DNA from: an uncultured Clostridium sp.
GTDB lineage: Bacteria > Bacillota > Clostridia > TANB77 > CAG-508
Direction of reading: 5' to 3'
Assembly (NCBI GenBank): GCA_958413095.1
Contig: CATYUF010000013.1
Coordinates: forward strand, 1-34,707
DNA length: 34,707 nt
The position numbers were made by a program, and so were the translations under genes. Each line of letters starts with the position of its first letter. The first letter of the stretch is position 1. Positions 7,363-15,921 of this stretch are shown here, in pieces. The notes under the pieces are model-generated. The model ran no database searches. It saw nothing but the letters and a program-made list of their open reading frames with translations, and was not told the DNA's origin.

Positions 7363-9462
7363 ATGCAAAAGAAAAACAGTAAATTACAAGTAGTGATATT
7401 AATAATACTAATATGTATATTGATAGCATTAGGAACATTTTCATATTTGTACTTTTTTACAGATTTATTAAAAAGTCCAAGTGAAGCATTTATAAAATAT
7501 GCTACTCAAATAGGTAGCAATAAAAATGGATTTATAAGTGATAATCTTCAAGAGTACTATAATAAGCAAAATTCAAGTCCATATGAAGAAAATGGGAATA
7601 TGAACTTTAAAATTTCAATACCTAATTTAGAAGAAGAACTAAAATTAGTACAAAATTTTAATATAAGTACATCAGGAAAAGAAGATAGAACTAATCAAAA
7701 TGTAGAAAAGCAAATAAATCTAAATTACTCTAATAATCAAGAATTTCCAATAACATATATAAGAAATCAAAATACAGAAGGAATTCAAACAAAGTATGTA
7801 GGAAAAAAGTTTATTGCAATTAGAGAAGAAAAAAATGAAAATGAGCAACAAGTAAATACAGAAAATAATATAACACAAAATAACAGTAATGATGAAAGCG
7901 AAAATAACAATAATAATTTAGAAGAGGAAAAACAAGCAGGAGAAGAGCAAGAAATAGCACAACAAGAAGACGAAGAACAATCAGGGGCAGATGTTACAAA
8001 AGTATCAAAGAAAGTAGGAAGTGCAAAAAATAGAAAAGTAGAAGCTCAAGACATAATAGAAATATATAATAATTATGGAAAAATAATTAAAGAACAAGTA
8101 AAAGAAAATAATTGTATTAAAATATCTGATAATCAAAATACAGCATATAAACTAAAATTAACAGGAGAGCAAACAAGAGATATATTAATACAAATGTTAG
8201 AAAAACTAAAACAAGACGATAAAACACTTAGCATAATAAATGATTACTATAAGCTACTAGGAAGTTCAACAGGATTAAAATCTAGTGATATAAATAAAAA
8301 CATAGAAAAGTTAAAACAAAGTGATAAACTAAAAAATACAGATACAGAGCTCTCTTTATATACTCAAAAAGGAAAATTAAACAAAATTTTAGTAACTTCA
8401 GCAAATAACAAAATTGAAATATCAAAAAATGAAAACAAATCAGAAACTTTATATAATATAATTCTAGAAATTGAAGATTCTGAAAGCAATTTATCTAAAT
8501 TTAATTTAGATATAAAATATATAGGATTAGAAAATTTAGAAGAAATAACAGAAAGCTATAACTTAAAAATTGAAACTCCATATACTGATAATACTTTAAA
8601 TTCAGAAGTAAAAATATTATCAAAAGAAGAAGAAAAATCAGCAGTAGAAACTATGGTTGCAGATGCAAAATCAGAAAAACTATTAAAAGGAGAAAGTGCT
8701 GATACAATTACAGATACAGATATTCAAAATATCTTAAATTCAGGTAATAATGAATTTTATACAAATATGGAAGTAGAAAAACAAGATGAAATTACTTTTA
8801 AAATCACATTTATTAATACAAGTGATGAATTTTTAATAGATAATAAAGGAAAAATAACAAAAGAGCCAGATAAAAATGAAAGAAAAGAAGAAAAAAGTAA
8901 AAAAACAGAAAAAATACAATATGAAACTAAGTTTGAAAATAAAGTAAAATTTGTACCAAATGTAAGTGTTGAAGAATTAACATCAGAAAATGCAGTTATA
9001 TTAAATGATAGAGACCAAGAATATGTAGATAATTTATTATCAGCAATAGAACAAAGATGGAAAGATGTTAACGCAAAATTTATGGAGGAATTAGAGGTGA
9101 CAGAAGAGCAAAATCCAATAAAATATATTATACCAACATATATTTTGTCACAAAATGCAAATGGACAAAATACAAATCAAGAAGAAGTTAATACATTTAA
9201 TGCAAAATTTGAATTATATCAAAGTACAAATTCAAAAGGAGCAACAGTAAAGGGGTTACTAACAACAATACAAAATAATAATGAAGTAGAAGGAAATAAT
9301 AAGATAGAAGAAGTTAATCTGAATGGAGAAGAGTTTGAAGTAACAGAGCAAAATATAACTCTTATGAAGAGTAGTATTAATGTAGAAGATGATTATAAAA
9401 TAGAATTTGAAAAAGATTCAAATACAGGCCTAATATATAGAACAGTAATAAATAAAAAATAA
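7363..9462 (+). CDS. Large membrane-anchored extracytoplasmic protein, unknown function
   Basis: 699 residues from ATG 7363, with GGAGG 8 bases upstream; a GTG at 7348 lies inside the ribosome binding site region. Residues about 9-32 form a single hydrophobic segment after a short basic N-terminus, so the rest is probably outside the cell, either anchored or released by a signal peptidase. Residues about 155-215 form a Glu/Asn/Gln-rich low-complexity linker, suggesting two folded parts. The C-terminal half alternates beta-like stretches with acidic-basic patches (for example TKEPDKNERKEEKSKKTEK). No enzymatic motif, sortase signal or repeat was recognised. It stands alone between two terminators. 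Function is not assigned. Confidence 0.85.
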   Translation: MQKKNSKLQVVILIILICILIALGTFSYLYFFTDLLKSPSEAFIKYATQIGSNKNGFISDNLQEYYNKQNSSPYEENGNMNFKISIPNLEEELKLVQNFNISTSGKEDRTNQNVEKQINLNYSNNQEFPITYIRNQNTEGIQTKYVGKKFIAIREEKNENEQQVNTENNITQNNSNDESENNNNNLEEEKQAGEEQEIAQQEDEEQSGADVTKVSKKVGSAKNRKVEAQDIIEIYNNYGKIIKEQVKENNCIKISDNQNTAYKLKLTGEQTRDILIQMLEKLKQDDKTLSIINDYYKLLGSSTGLKSSDINKNIEKLKQSDKLKNTDTELSLYTQKGKLNKILVTSANNKIEISKNENKSETLYNIILEIEDSESNLSKFNLDIKYIGLENLEEITESYNLKIETPYTDNTLNSEVKILSKEEEKSAVETMVADAKSEKLLKGESADTITDTDIQNILNSGNNEFYTNMEVEKQDEITFKITFINTSDEFLIDNKGKITKEPDKNERKEEKSKKTEKIQYETKFENKVKFVPNVSVEELTSENAVILNDRDQEYVDNLLSAIEQRWKDVNAKFMEELEVTEEQNPIKYIIPTYILSQNANGQNTNQEEVNTFNAKFELYQSTNSKGATVKGLLTTIQNNNEVEGNNKIEEVNLNGEEFEVTEQNITLMKSSINVEDDYKIEFEKDSNTGLIYRTVINKK

Positions 9463-9517
9463 TAGTTATAAAATTCCAAGTGAAGCATATATATAATAAT
9501 ATATGTGAACATATTGG

Positions 9518-9557
9518 AAAAAAGCCAAATTGTTCAAGAAACAATTTGGCTTTTTTT
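9518..9557 (+). terminator. Terminator before spoIIIA
   Basis: AAAGCCAAATTGTT and AACAATTTGGCTTT form a perfect stem with a 5-base loop, followed by a run of T. It separates the membrane protein from the spoIIIA operon. Confidence 0.9.
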
Positions 9558-9560
9558 GTT

Positions 9561-9591
9561 TGAATAGGGAGAATCAATTTTCGTATTCAAT
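9561..9591 (+). promoter_or_regulatory. Possible sigma-E promoter of spoIIIA
   Basis: TGAATA at 9561-9566 and CGTATTCAAT at 9582-9591, separated by 15 bases, resemble the sigma-E pattern (ATA at -35, CATAnnnT at -10) expected for this mother-cell operon. The match is loose and partly based on the known regulation of spoIIIA. Confidence 0.3.
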
Positions 9592-9629
9592 AAAACTATT
9601 ATCTATTAATTGTTAAGGAGGGGATTAGA

Positions 9630-10490
9630 ATAGAAGAAATAATTAGATATTTCCCAATCAATATTTCTAGTTTATTATATAAAGCAATAAACCAAAATGA
9701 AAAATTAAAAGAACAAATTCAAGAAATTCGTATAAGAGTAGGTAGACCAATAATTTTAAAATTACAAAATTTAGATATATTAATAGAATATATAGTAAAT
9801 CAAACAGAAATATTACAAATATTAGAAAAAATTTGTGAAAATTCAATTTATGCATATAAGAATCAAATATGTAATGGATATATAACAATAAAAGGAGGTC
9901 ATAGAATAGGAATAACAGGAAGTGCAGTGGTAGAAAATGAAAAGATTATAAATATAAAATATATAACTAGCTTGAATTTTAGAATAGCAAGACAAGTTTT
10001 AAATTGTAGTAACAAAATAATTGGACAAGTTATAGATGAAAAAAATCAAGATATCTATAATACATTAATTGTTTCTCCACCAGGACGAGGAAAAACAACA
10101 ATTTTAAGAGATTTAATAAGAAATTTAAGTAATGGAATAGATGAAATTAATTTTAAAGGAAGAACTTGTGGAGTAGTTGATGAAAGAGGAGAAATTGCAG
10201 CTATGTATAAAGGTGTTCCACAAAATGATATAGGAATAAGAACAGATATCATAGAAAATATTTCAAAGGCAAAGGGAATAAAAATATTAATACGAACAAT
10301 GGCGCCAGAAATTATTGCTTGTGATGAAATTGGTTCAAAAGAAGATGTTGAAGCAATACAAGAAGCAATTATTTCTGGAGTAAAAGGTATTTTTACAATG
10401 CATGGCAGAACATTAGATGATGTTAAATCTAATAATCAGATAAATAAATTAATAGAAGAAAATAAAATTGAGAAAATAATATTTATATAA
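9630..10490 (+). CDS. spoIIIAA: Stage III sporulation protein AA, ATPase; non-standard start
   Basis: SpoIIIAA is a secretion-type ATPase that powers the SpoIIIA-SpoIIQ channel. The frame begins IEEIIRYFPINISSLLYKAI, which aligns with the usual MEEI-like start, but the first codon is ATA (9630) and no ATG, GTG or TTG occurs in frame before GTG 9927. AGGAGG lies 8 bases before the ATA, so translation was evidently meant to begin there. The protein shows Walker A SPPGRGKTT, VDERGEIA, ACDEIGSKEDVEAI (Walker B) and FTMHGRT. From ATA it is 286 residues, slightly short. A +1 shift near 10486 would add 13 codons to TAA 10525-10527, so the 3' end may also be frameshifted. Translation from GTG 9927 would lose the N-terminal 99 residues. 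Confidence 0.8.
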   Translation: MEEIIRYFPINISSLLYKAINQNEKLKEQIQEIRIRVGRPIILKLQNLDILIEYIVNQTEILQILEKICENSIYAYKNQICNGYITIKGGHRIGITGSAVVENEKIINIKYITSLNFRIARQVLNCSNKIIGQVIDEKNQDIYNTLIVSPPGRGKTTILRDLIRNLSNGIDEINFKGRTCGVVDERGEIAAMYKGVPQNDIGIRTDIIENISKAKGIKILIRTMAPEIIACDEIGSKEDVEAIQEAIISGVKGIFTMHGRTLDDVKSNNQINKLIEENKIEKIIFI

Positions 10491-10578
10491 AAGTTCTAAA
10501 ATTTTTTTTGATGAATACAATATATAAGAAGAAATTTAAGTGTATCTAAAAACAAAAGAGGAAAGGAATGAACTTGAA

Positions 10579-11089
10579 ATGCAAATGATAAAATACATGA
10601 TGTTAGTTATTATATTCATATCATCAACATTAATAGGAAAATTCTTATCAAAAAAATATGCATATAGATTAGAAGAATTAGAAGAAATGCAAAATGCACT
10701 AAATATTTTTAAATCTAAGATAAAATTTACATATGAGCCAATTTCGGATATTTTTAATGACATAGCAAAAAATAGTATTCCTAATATAAGTAAAATATTT
10801 GCAAAAGCAAGGTATAAAATGAATGAACTATCAGCAGAAGAATCGTGGCAAGAAACTATTGAAGAAGTAGAAACAAACTTAAATGAAGAAGATATTCATG
10901 CTATATCAATGTTATCAAAAATGTTAGGACAAACTGATGTAGAGGGGCAAATAAGTCAAATAGAAATAACTCGGAGAATTTTTAGAAAATCAAATAAGAC
11001 AAGCAAGAGAAGAAAAAAACAAAAATGAAAAATTATATAGTAGACTTGGAACAATAGTAGGAATGACAATTATAATTGTTTTAATATAA
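10579..11089 (+). pseudogene. spoIIIAB: Stage III sporulation protein AB, frameshifted
   Basis: The N-terminus has one membrane segment (about residues 3-18) followed by LSKKYAYRLEELEEMQNALN and ISMLSKMLGQTDVEGQISQI, clear SpoIIIAB features. In the given frame it then runs off into a basic, Lys/Arg-rich tail and stops at 11028. Removing one base at 10972 (ACTCGGAGA to ACTGGAGA) restores EFLENQIRQAREEKNKNEKL, then YSRLGTIVGMTIIIVLI with the expected C-terminal membrane segment and TAA at 11087-11089. The corrected protein is 169 aa, the normal size. It is either a true frameshift or a base-calling error. The start at ATG 10579 follows AGGAAAGGA. Confidence 0.85.
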
Positions 11090-11186
11090 ATAAAATATTT
11101 CAAAAGGAAAAAATACGAAAAAAGATAACTAATATAACTTTTACAATTTGTTATTAAAATGTAGTATGAAAAAAAGGAAGGATGAT

Positions 11187-11387
11187 ATGAAAATGGATAT
11201 AAATTTATTATTCAAAATAGCTGCAATAGGAATATTAGTAGCAGTATTACATCAAGTGTTAGTAAGAGCTGGAAGAGAAGACCAAGCAATGATGACTACT
11301 TTAGCTGGACTAGTTATAGTATTAACAATGGTAATAAAAGAAATTAGTGGATTATTTGATACAGTAAGGACAATATTTAATCTCTAA
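11187..11387 (+). CDS. spoIIIAC: Stage III sporulation protein AC
   Basis: 66 residues from ATG 11187, with AAGGAAGGATG directly upstream; upstream in-frame starts have no such site. The sequence NLLFKIAAIGILVAVLHQVL and GREDQAMMTTLAGLVIVLTM is typical of SpoIIIAC. It is a small protein with two membrane segments that is part of the export-like SpoIIIA complex in the mother-cell membrane facing the forespore. It is separated from spoIIIAD by 221 bases of AT-rich DNA without a recognisable gene, an unusually wide gap for this operon. Confidence 0.95.
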   Translation: MKMDINLLFKIAAIGILVAVLHQVLVRAGREDQAMMTTLAGLVIVLTMVIKEISGLFDTVRTIFNL

Positions 11388-11608
11388 AAGTAAATATCTT
11401 TAATTTGTTTATTATTGGTATAAATTAGAAATATTTAAGATAGTTTTATATAAAATATTATATTTAGTAAAAAATAAATTATACATTATTAATACTAACG
11501 TTAAATTAATAAATATATTAAAATGTAATTAAATATAGAGACAAAAGATAATTTACTTAGTATAAAGAGAAAAAATAATTTAGTTTATTAGAGAAGGAAA
11601 AATAATTT

Positions 11609-11995
11609 ATGGAAATTATAAAAATAATAGGAATTGCTTTAATCGCTTTAATCATAATTATTTTATTAAAACAGTATAAACCAGAATTTGTACTTTATGT
11701 AAGTTTAATAGCAGGAGCTTTAATTTTATTTTTAGTAATAGACGAATTAACAGGAATAGTAAAGTTAATACAATCCATTGCAGATAAGGCTTCAATTAAT
11801 AGCCAATTTCTATCAATATTATTAAAAATAACAGGAATAGCATTTTTATCAGAATTTGCAGTTAGTATTTGTAAAGATTCAGGAGAAGCAGCTATTGCAA
11901 GTAAAGTAGAATTAGGAAGTAAAATTATTATAATATCAATGTCAATTCCAATAATATCAACATTATTAGAAATAATATTGAAAATATTACCATAA
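11609..11995 (+). CDS. spoIIIAD: Stage III sporulation protein AD
   Basis: 128 residues, normal for SpoIIIAD. It has several hydrophobic segments (about residues 5-20, 28-45, 65-85, 103-127) and characteristic stretches such as ITGIAFLSEFAVSICKDSGE followed by AAIASKVELGSKI. It is an integral membrane component of the SpoIIIA channel, related in arrangement to bacterial secretion systems. Ribosome binding site GAGAAGGA is upstream. The next gene begins 23 bases downstream, so the two are co-transcribed. Confidence 0.95.
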   Translation: MEIIKIIGIALIALIIIILLKQYKPEFVLYVSLIAGALILFLVIDELTGIVKLIQSIADKASINSQFLSILLKITGIAFLSEFAVSICKDSGEAAIASKVELGSKIIIISMSIPIISTLLEIILKILP

Positions 11996-12017
11996 GACTT
12001 AATAAGGGGTGTAAGAT

Positions 12018-13181
12018 TTGAAAATTTTAATAAATATAATTACAATTTTAATCTTATTTATAACTATGCCAATTTCAAATGCCTCTGATACAAAAGATGA
12101 AAGTGATAAAGAAACAATGCTAGAGCAACAAGAAGAATTTGGAGTAGGAGAGTTTATTGATAGTGCTAAAGAATATACAAATGATTTTTTTAATGAGGAT
12201 GAATTAAATGATTTTTTTAATAGTGCAATAAAAGGAGAAGTTGATAATAGTTCGATTTTTAAAAAAATTTTAAGTTTATTTGGACAAGAATTTGTTGACA
12301 GTATAAAAGCAGTAGGAAGCATATTAGTAATAATAGTTATACATAGCATTTTAAAAGCAATTAGTGAAAGTTTAGATAATGAAAGTATATCAAAGTTAAT
12401 TTATTATGTTCAATACATATTAATAGTAACCATAATAATGTCTAGTTTTTCAGGAATAGTAAAATTAGTACAAGATACTACTAATAATTTAGTTGGATTT
12501 ATGAATTTATTAGTACCATTATTAATAGCATTAATGTTGTATACAGGTAGCATAGCAACAAGTGGTGTGTTAGAACCTATAATATTATTTATGATTAATT
12601 TTATAGGAAATATAATACAAACAATAATAATACCAGGAGTATTGATTTTTGCAGGATTAGTAGTTATTTCTAAAATATCTAACAACTTTCAAATTGGAAA
12701 ACTATCTAAGTTTTTCCAGTCAAGCATAATATGGTTTTTAGGAATAGTATTAACAATATTTGTAGGAGTAGTTTCACTTGAAGGTACATTGTCTAGTAGT
12801 GTAGATGGAATAACTGCTAAGACAACAAAAGCAGTAGTTAGTACAGCAATTCCAGTAGTTGGAAAAATACTAGGAGATGCAGTAGATACTGTTTTAGGAT
12901 GTGGAATTATTTTAAAAAATGCAGTTGGGCTAATAGGAGTTATAGTAGTAATAGCTATATGTATTGCTCCAATTTTAAAATTAGCAATTTTAACAATTAC
13001 ATATAAATTATTAGCAGGTATATGTGAACCAATAGCTGATAAAAATATTGTTAGTTTAATAGAACAAGTAGGAGATATATTTAAAATATTTTTAGCAATA
13101 TTAACAACAATATCAGTATTATTAATTATTGGAACAGCTTTAGTAGTAAAGATATCAAATACAGGAATGATGTATAGATAG
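12018..13181 (+). CDS. spoIIIAE: Stage III sporulation protein AE
   Basis: 387 residues starting at TTG 12018, with AAGGGGTG 6 bases upstream. A cleavable signal peptide is predicted (hydrophobic residues 2-18, then SNASD). The remainder has a polar region followed by multiple membrane segments from about residue 90 to the end, as expected for SpoIIIAE, the large polytopic subunit of the channel. The sequence VVSTAIPVVGKILGDAVDTV is strongly conserved in the family. The length is normal and no disruption is visible. Confidence 0.95.
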   Translation: MKILINIITILILFITMPISNASDTKDESDKETMLEQQEEFGVGEFIDSAKEYTNDFFNEDELNDFFNSAIKGEVDNSSIFKKILSLFGQEFVDSIKAVGSILVIIVIHSILKAISESLDNESISKLIYYVQYILIVTIIMSSFSGIVKLVQDTTNNLVGFMNLLVPLLIALMLYTGSIATSGVLEPIILFMINFIGNIIQTIIIPGVLIFAGLVVISKISNNFQIGKLSKFFQSSIIWFLGIVLTIFVGVVSLEGTLSSSVDGITAKTTKAVVSTAIPVVGKILGDAVDTVLGCGIILKNAVGLIGVIVVIAICIAPILKLAILTITYKLLAGICEPIADKNIVSLIEQVGDIFKIFLAILTTISVLLIIGTALVVKISNTGMMYR

Positions 13182-13191
13182 AGGGGAGTTT

Positions 13192-13809
13192 ATGATTGAG
13201 TTTTTAAGTTCTTGGGCGAAGGGATTAGGATTGGCGATTGTAGTTGTTTCGATATTAGAAATGATATTGCCAAATAATAAAACAAAAAAATATATAAGAA
13301 TGGTAATGGGAGTATATATTTTATTTACAATAATATCTCCATTTATAAAAAATAAACAAACAATAGATGTAAGCAATTTTGAAATAGAGAAATATAATAA
13401 TTATGTATCAACTTCAGAAAAAACGACACAAACATCGATGGATAAAAGAATAGAAGAACTATATATAGATAAATTAGAAAAAGATATAAGTAAAAAAGTA
13501 AAAGAACAAGGTTATGATATATTAAATTGTGAAGTACAAGCAAAATTAAATGATAGTGAGGAAAATTCAGAAATTTCGAAAATTAAATTGCAAGTAAAAA
13601 AGAATGAAAAAAATAAAATTAATCAGGAATTATCATTAGAAAATAAAGTAGTGGAAGAAATACAAAAAATAAGACCTATCAATACAAACATTATCGAAAA
13701 AGATAAAGAAAACAAAACTGAAAAATTAACAAATGAGGATAGACAAAAGATAAAAAAATTTTTAATTGAAGAGTATGGGGTGAAGGAAAAATGCTTGGAA
13801 ATAAATTAA
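13192..13809 (+). CDS. spoIIIAF: Stage III sporulation protein AF
   Basis: 205 residues from ATG 13192, preceded by AGAGGGGAG. Two N-terminal membrane segments (about residues 10-27 and 36-53) with the family motif YIRMVMGVYILFTIISPFI are followed by a soluble domain, which in relatives has a ring-building fold like that of secretion-system proteins. Its last 19 bases overlap the start of spoIIIAG, consistent with translational coupling. Confidence 0.93.
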   Translation: MIEFLSSWAKGLGLAIVVVSILEMILPNNKTKKYIRMVMGVYILFTIISPFIKNKQTIDVSNFEIEKYNNYVSTSEKTTQTSMDKRIEELYIDKLEKDISKKVKEQGYDILNCEVQAKLNDSEENSEISKIKLQVKKNEKNKINQELSLENKVVEEIQKIRPINTNIIEKDKENKTEKLTNEDRQKIKKFLIEEYGVKEKCLEIN

Positions 13810-14417
13810 AAAAATTAATAAATACAGATGAGGAAAAACAAGAAGGAAACAATAAGAAGAAAATAGAAAATTTAGTATTTTTAGTAGTAATACTTATAAT
13901 AACAGTTGTAGCAATAAATGTAATTTGGAATGGAAATAGTAAAAAAAATAAACAAGAAGAAAATAGTCAAAATTCAAAACAATTAGCTCAAAATATAAAT
14001 AATATAGCGATAGAAACTTCTAGTAGTACCAGTAAGGAACTAGAAAAAAATTTAGAAACAATACTATCTAGGATACAAGGAGTAGGAGAAGTAAAAGTTT
14101 TTATTAATTATTCTGAATCTAGTGAAATTATACCAATGTATAATGAAGCATCCAAAAATAGTAATACAGAAGAAACAGATAGTCAAGGAGGAATAAGAAA
14201 AATACAAGAACAAGATTCACAAAAAGAAATAATATATAAAGAAGAAAATGGAGAAAAAATGCCAATAACTAAAAAAGTAGTAGAACCAAAAGTGCAAGGA
14301 GCAATAATTACGGCAAAAGGAGCAAGTGATGTAAATATTAAAACAAGTATAATTCAAGCAGTTGAGGTAGTAACTGGGTTAGCTACTCATAAGATACAGG
14401 TGTTTGAGATGAATTGA
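13791..14417 (+). CDS. spoIIIAG: Stage III sporulation protein AG
   Basis: 208 residues. A short cytoplasmic N-terminus is followed by one membrane segment (about residues 28-46), a Ser/Asn/Gln-rich linker, and an extracytoplasmic domain containing LETILSRIQGVGEVKVFINY and VQGAIITAKGASDVNIKTSI. SpoIIIAG forms a large ring in the space between mother cell and forespore. It starts inside the end of spoIIIAF, with GGGGTGAAGGA as ribosome binding site. The hairpin element at 14438 begins 21 bases after its stop. Confidence 0.95.
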   Translation: MLGNKLKKLINTDEEKQEGNNKKKIENLVFLVVILIITVVAINVIWNGNSKKNKQEENSQNSKQLAQNINNIAIETSSSTSKELEKNLETILSRIQGVGEVKVFINYSESSEIIPMYNEASKNSNTEETDSQGGIRKIQEQDSQKEIIYKEENGEKMPITKKVVEPKVQGAIITAKGASDVNIKTSIIQAVEVVTGLATHKIQVFEMN

Positions 14418-14437
14418 AAATATTTTTAAAATTAGCC

Positions 14438-14655
14438 GCTGAAACTGGGTGATAATTATGACTTTTTTAAATTTTGGACTACTCATTCCATTCAGAAAGA
14501 ATTGGTAAGGCTTTTTCATGAGCCTCTTTCACTCAGACCCCTTCATGCTTCAGGTACCGTGAACATTCCTCATTCGAAAGCCTAACCAATTCTAATCTTC
14601 ATTTCAATCGAACATCCAAAATTTAAAAAAGTCATAATTATCACCCAGTTTCAGC
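14438..14655. mobile_element. 218-bp hairpin element with perfect 41-bp inverted ends
   Basis: GCTGAAACTGGGTGATAATT and the following 21 bases (14438-14478) recur as an exact reverse complement at 14615-14655, 41 of 41 matching. Inside, a second stem pairs 14498-14514 (AGAATTGGTAAGGCTTT) with 14577-14593 with one mismatch. The stem continues with ATGAG/CTCAT, leaving a loop of about 45 bases around GGTACC. The core is clearly richer in G+C than its surroundings. It encodes no protein. The layout fits a miniature inverted-repeat element mobilised in trans, or a structured RNA. No flanking duplication was identified, and no second copy is in this window. It lies inside the spoIIIA transcription unit. 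Confidence 0.7.
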
Positions 14656-14724
14656 TTCTCTGCAATAGAAAAACAGGTTTATAGGTAAATCCTTTATGAA
14701 AACCTAAATATAGAAAAGGAGAAA

Positions 14725-15480
14725 ATGATATATGTAAAATATATCATAAAAAGTTTTATGAAAAAATTATTAAAGAAAAATCAAGTAGTAGTATATGTGA
14801 TTGCACTAATGTTAGTAGTTGCTGGATATCTGAATTTTACTACAAATAATGAACAAGCATTAGAAACAAGCTTGCAAATGGAATCAGATGATATGCAAAT
14901 AGCAGATATTGGAGATGCTAAGTTAGCCAATAGTGATGATGTTGTTACAGGTAGTGCAGAGAACCAGGAAAAAAAGGAAGAAGAGGGCAAAAATCAAAAT
15001 AATGCAGAAAATAGTATACAAGGAAAGACTATAGAGAAGACAGAAGAAAATACTAATAATGAAAATGCAACAAAGGAAAATACAATAGTTCAAACAAGTG
15101 GAACAAATACAAAAGAAGCCAGTGACTATTTTGTGAAATCAAAACTTGAAAGAGATAAGATGTACTCACAAATGCTAGAAACATATGAAAATGTTTTGAA
15201 TAGTAGTAATTCCTTAGAAACTCAAAAACAAAGTGCAACTGATGAAATAAAAAAAATCAATGAAATTAAAAATAGTATAATGGTATGTGAAAATTTAATA
15301 TCTACAAAAGGCTTTAACAATAATATTGTATTTGTTAATGGAGAAAGTATAAGTGTTATAATAGGCTCAGAGCAAGAATTAACTAAAGAACAAGTGGCAC
15401 AGATTCAGAATATTATTTCTAGGGAATTAAAGGCAAATATAGATAATATACATATTTCACAGAAGAAACTTTTTGATTAA
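14725..15480 (+). CDS. spoIIIAH: Stage III sporulation protein AH
   Basis: 251 residues from ATG 14725; AAGGAG ends only 3 bases before it, and ATG 14758 (MKKLLKKNQ) is an alternative without its own site. One membrane segment (about residues 21-38) is followed by a long Glu/Asn/Gln-rich linker and a C-terminal domain from about residue 135 with YFVKSKLERDKMYSQMLETY and GESISVIIGSEQELTKEQVA. This is the ring-forming domain that binds the forespore protein SpoIIQ across the septum. The linker is acidic and low in complexity. The 218-bp hairpin element separates it from spoIIIAG, so its expression depends on transcription passing through that element. Confidence 0.93.
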   Translation: MIYVKYIIKSFMKKLLKKNQVVVYVIALMLVVAGYLNFTTNNEQALETSLQMESDDMQIADIGDAKLANSDDVVTGSAENQEKKEEEGKNQNNAENSIQGKTIEKTEENTNNENATKENTIVQTSGTNTKEASDYFVKSKLERDKMYSQMLETYENVLNSSNSLETQKQSATDEIKKINEIKNSIMVCENLISTKGFNNNIVFVNGESISVIIGSEQELTKEQVAQIQNIISRELKANIDNIHISQKKLFD

Positions 15481-15610
15481 AAATTTTATGATTATTCGAA
15501 TTAATGGTGAAAAGATAAAAAATATTTGCCTTTCAGCTATAGTAAAGTGAAATATTAAAATAGAAAAGAATTTATCAAAAGATGATTAGAATGAAATAAA
15601 GTAACAAGGT

Positions 15611-15657
15611 AAAAAATATCGAAAAAAATTAGAAATTAATTTTTCGATATTTTTTAT
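15611..15657. terminator. Bidirectional terminator between spoIIIAH and the XRE gene
   Basis: AAAAAATATCGAAAAA (15611-15626) and TTTTTCGATATTTTTT (15640-15655) form a 16-bp perfect stem with T-runs on both strands. It serves the convergent spoIIIA and XRE genes. Confidence 0.9.
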
Positions 15658-15864
15658 TTATGCAATTTTATTAGCCATTTTTCTTATGTATTCCCCTAAT
15701 TCAGTGTCATTTAATCCCAATTCTATAATTAAATTACGCAATACATCACGCCTAGGCAAATCTTCTTCATTATCTATTCGCACATATTGTCTAAGGCTAA
15801 TACCAAGTATTTCAGACATTTTCTCTTGAGTATAGTTTTTTTCCTTTCTTTTTTCTTTAATCAT
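15658..15864 (-). CDS. XRE-family helix-turn-helix regulator
   Basis: 68 residues on the minus strand, starting after AAGGTGA. Almost the whole protein is one Cro/CI-type domain: EKNYTQEKMSEILGISLRQY gives the helix-turn-helix, with the unusual R-Q-Y in the recognition helix, then IDNEEDLPRRDVLRNLIIEL. There is no separate effector or dimerisation domain. It is divergent from fabH, with 240 bases between the starts, so it may control itself and possibly the fatty-acid genes. That link is positional only. Its stop overlaps the T-run of the shared terminator. Confidence 0.8.
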   Translation of the reverse strand: MIKEKRKEKNYTQEKMSEILGISLRQYVRIDNEEDLPRRDVLRNLIIELGLNDTELGEYIRKMANKIA

Positions 15865-15921
15865 AAAATCACCTTAAATATAACTTGAGTTAATTATTAC
15901 ATAAAAAAAATTTAAATTGTA

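Noticed and set aside
10969..10980. Programmed ribosomal frameshift in spoIIIAB
   Set aside because: ACTCGGAGA is not a slippery sequence and no following pseudoknot is evident. Other spoIIIAB genes are single-frame.
14438..14655. Hairpin element as a tRNA, riboswitch or group II intron
   Set aside because: No cloverleaf, ligand-binding core or intron domain pattern is visible. The dominant feature is long perfect inverted ends.
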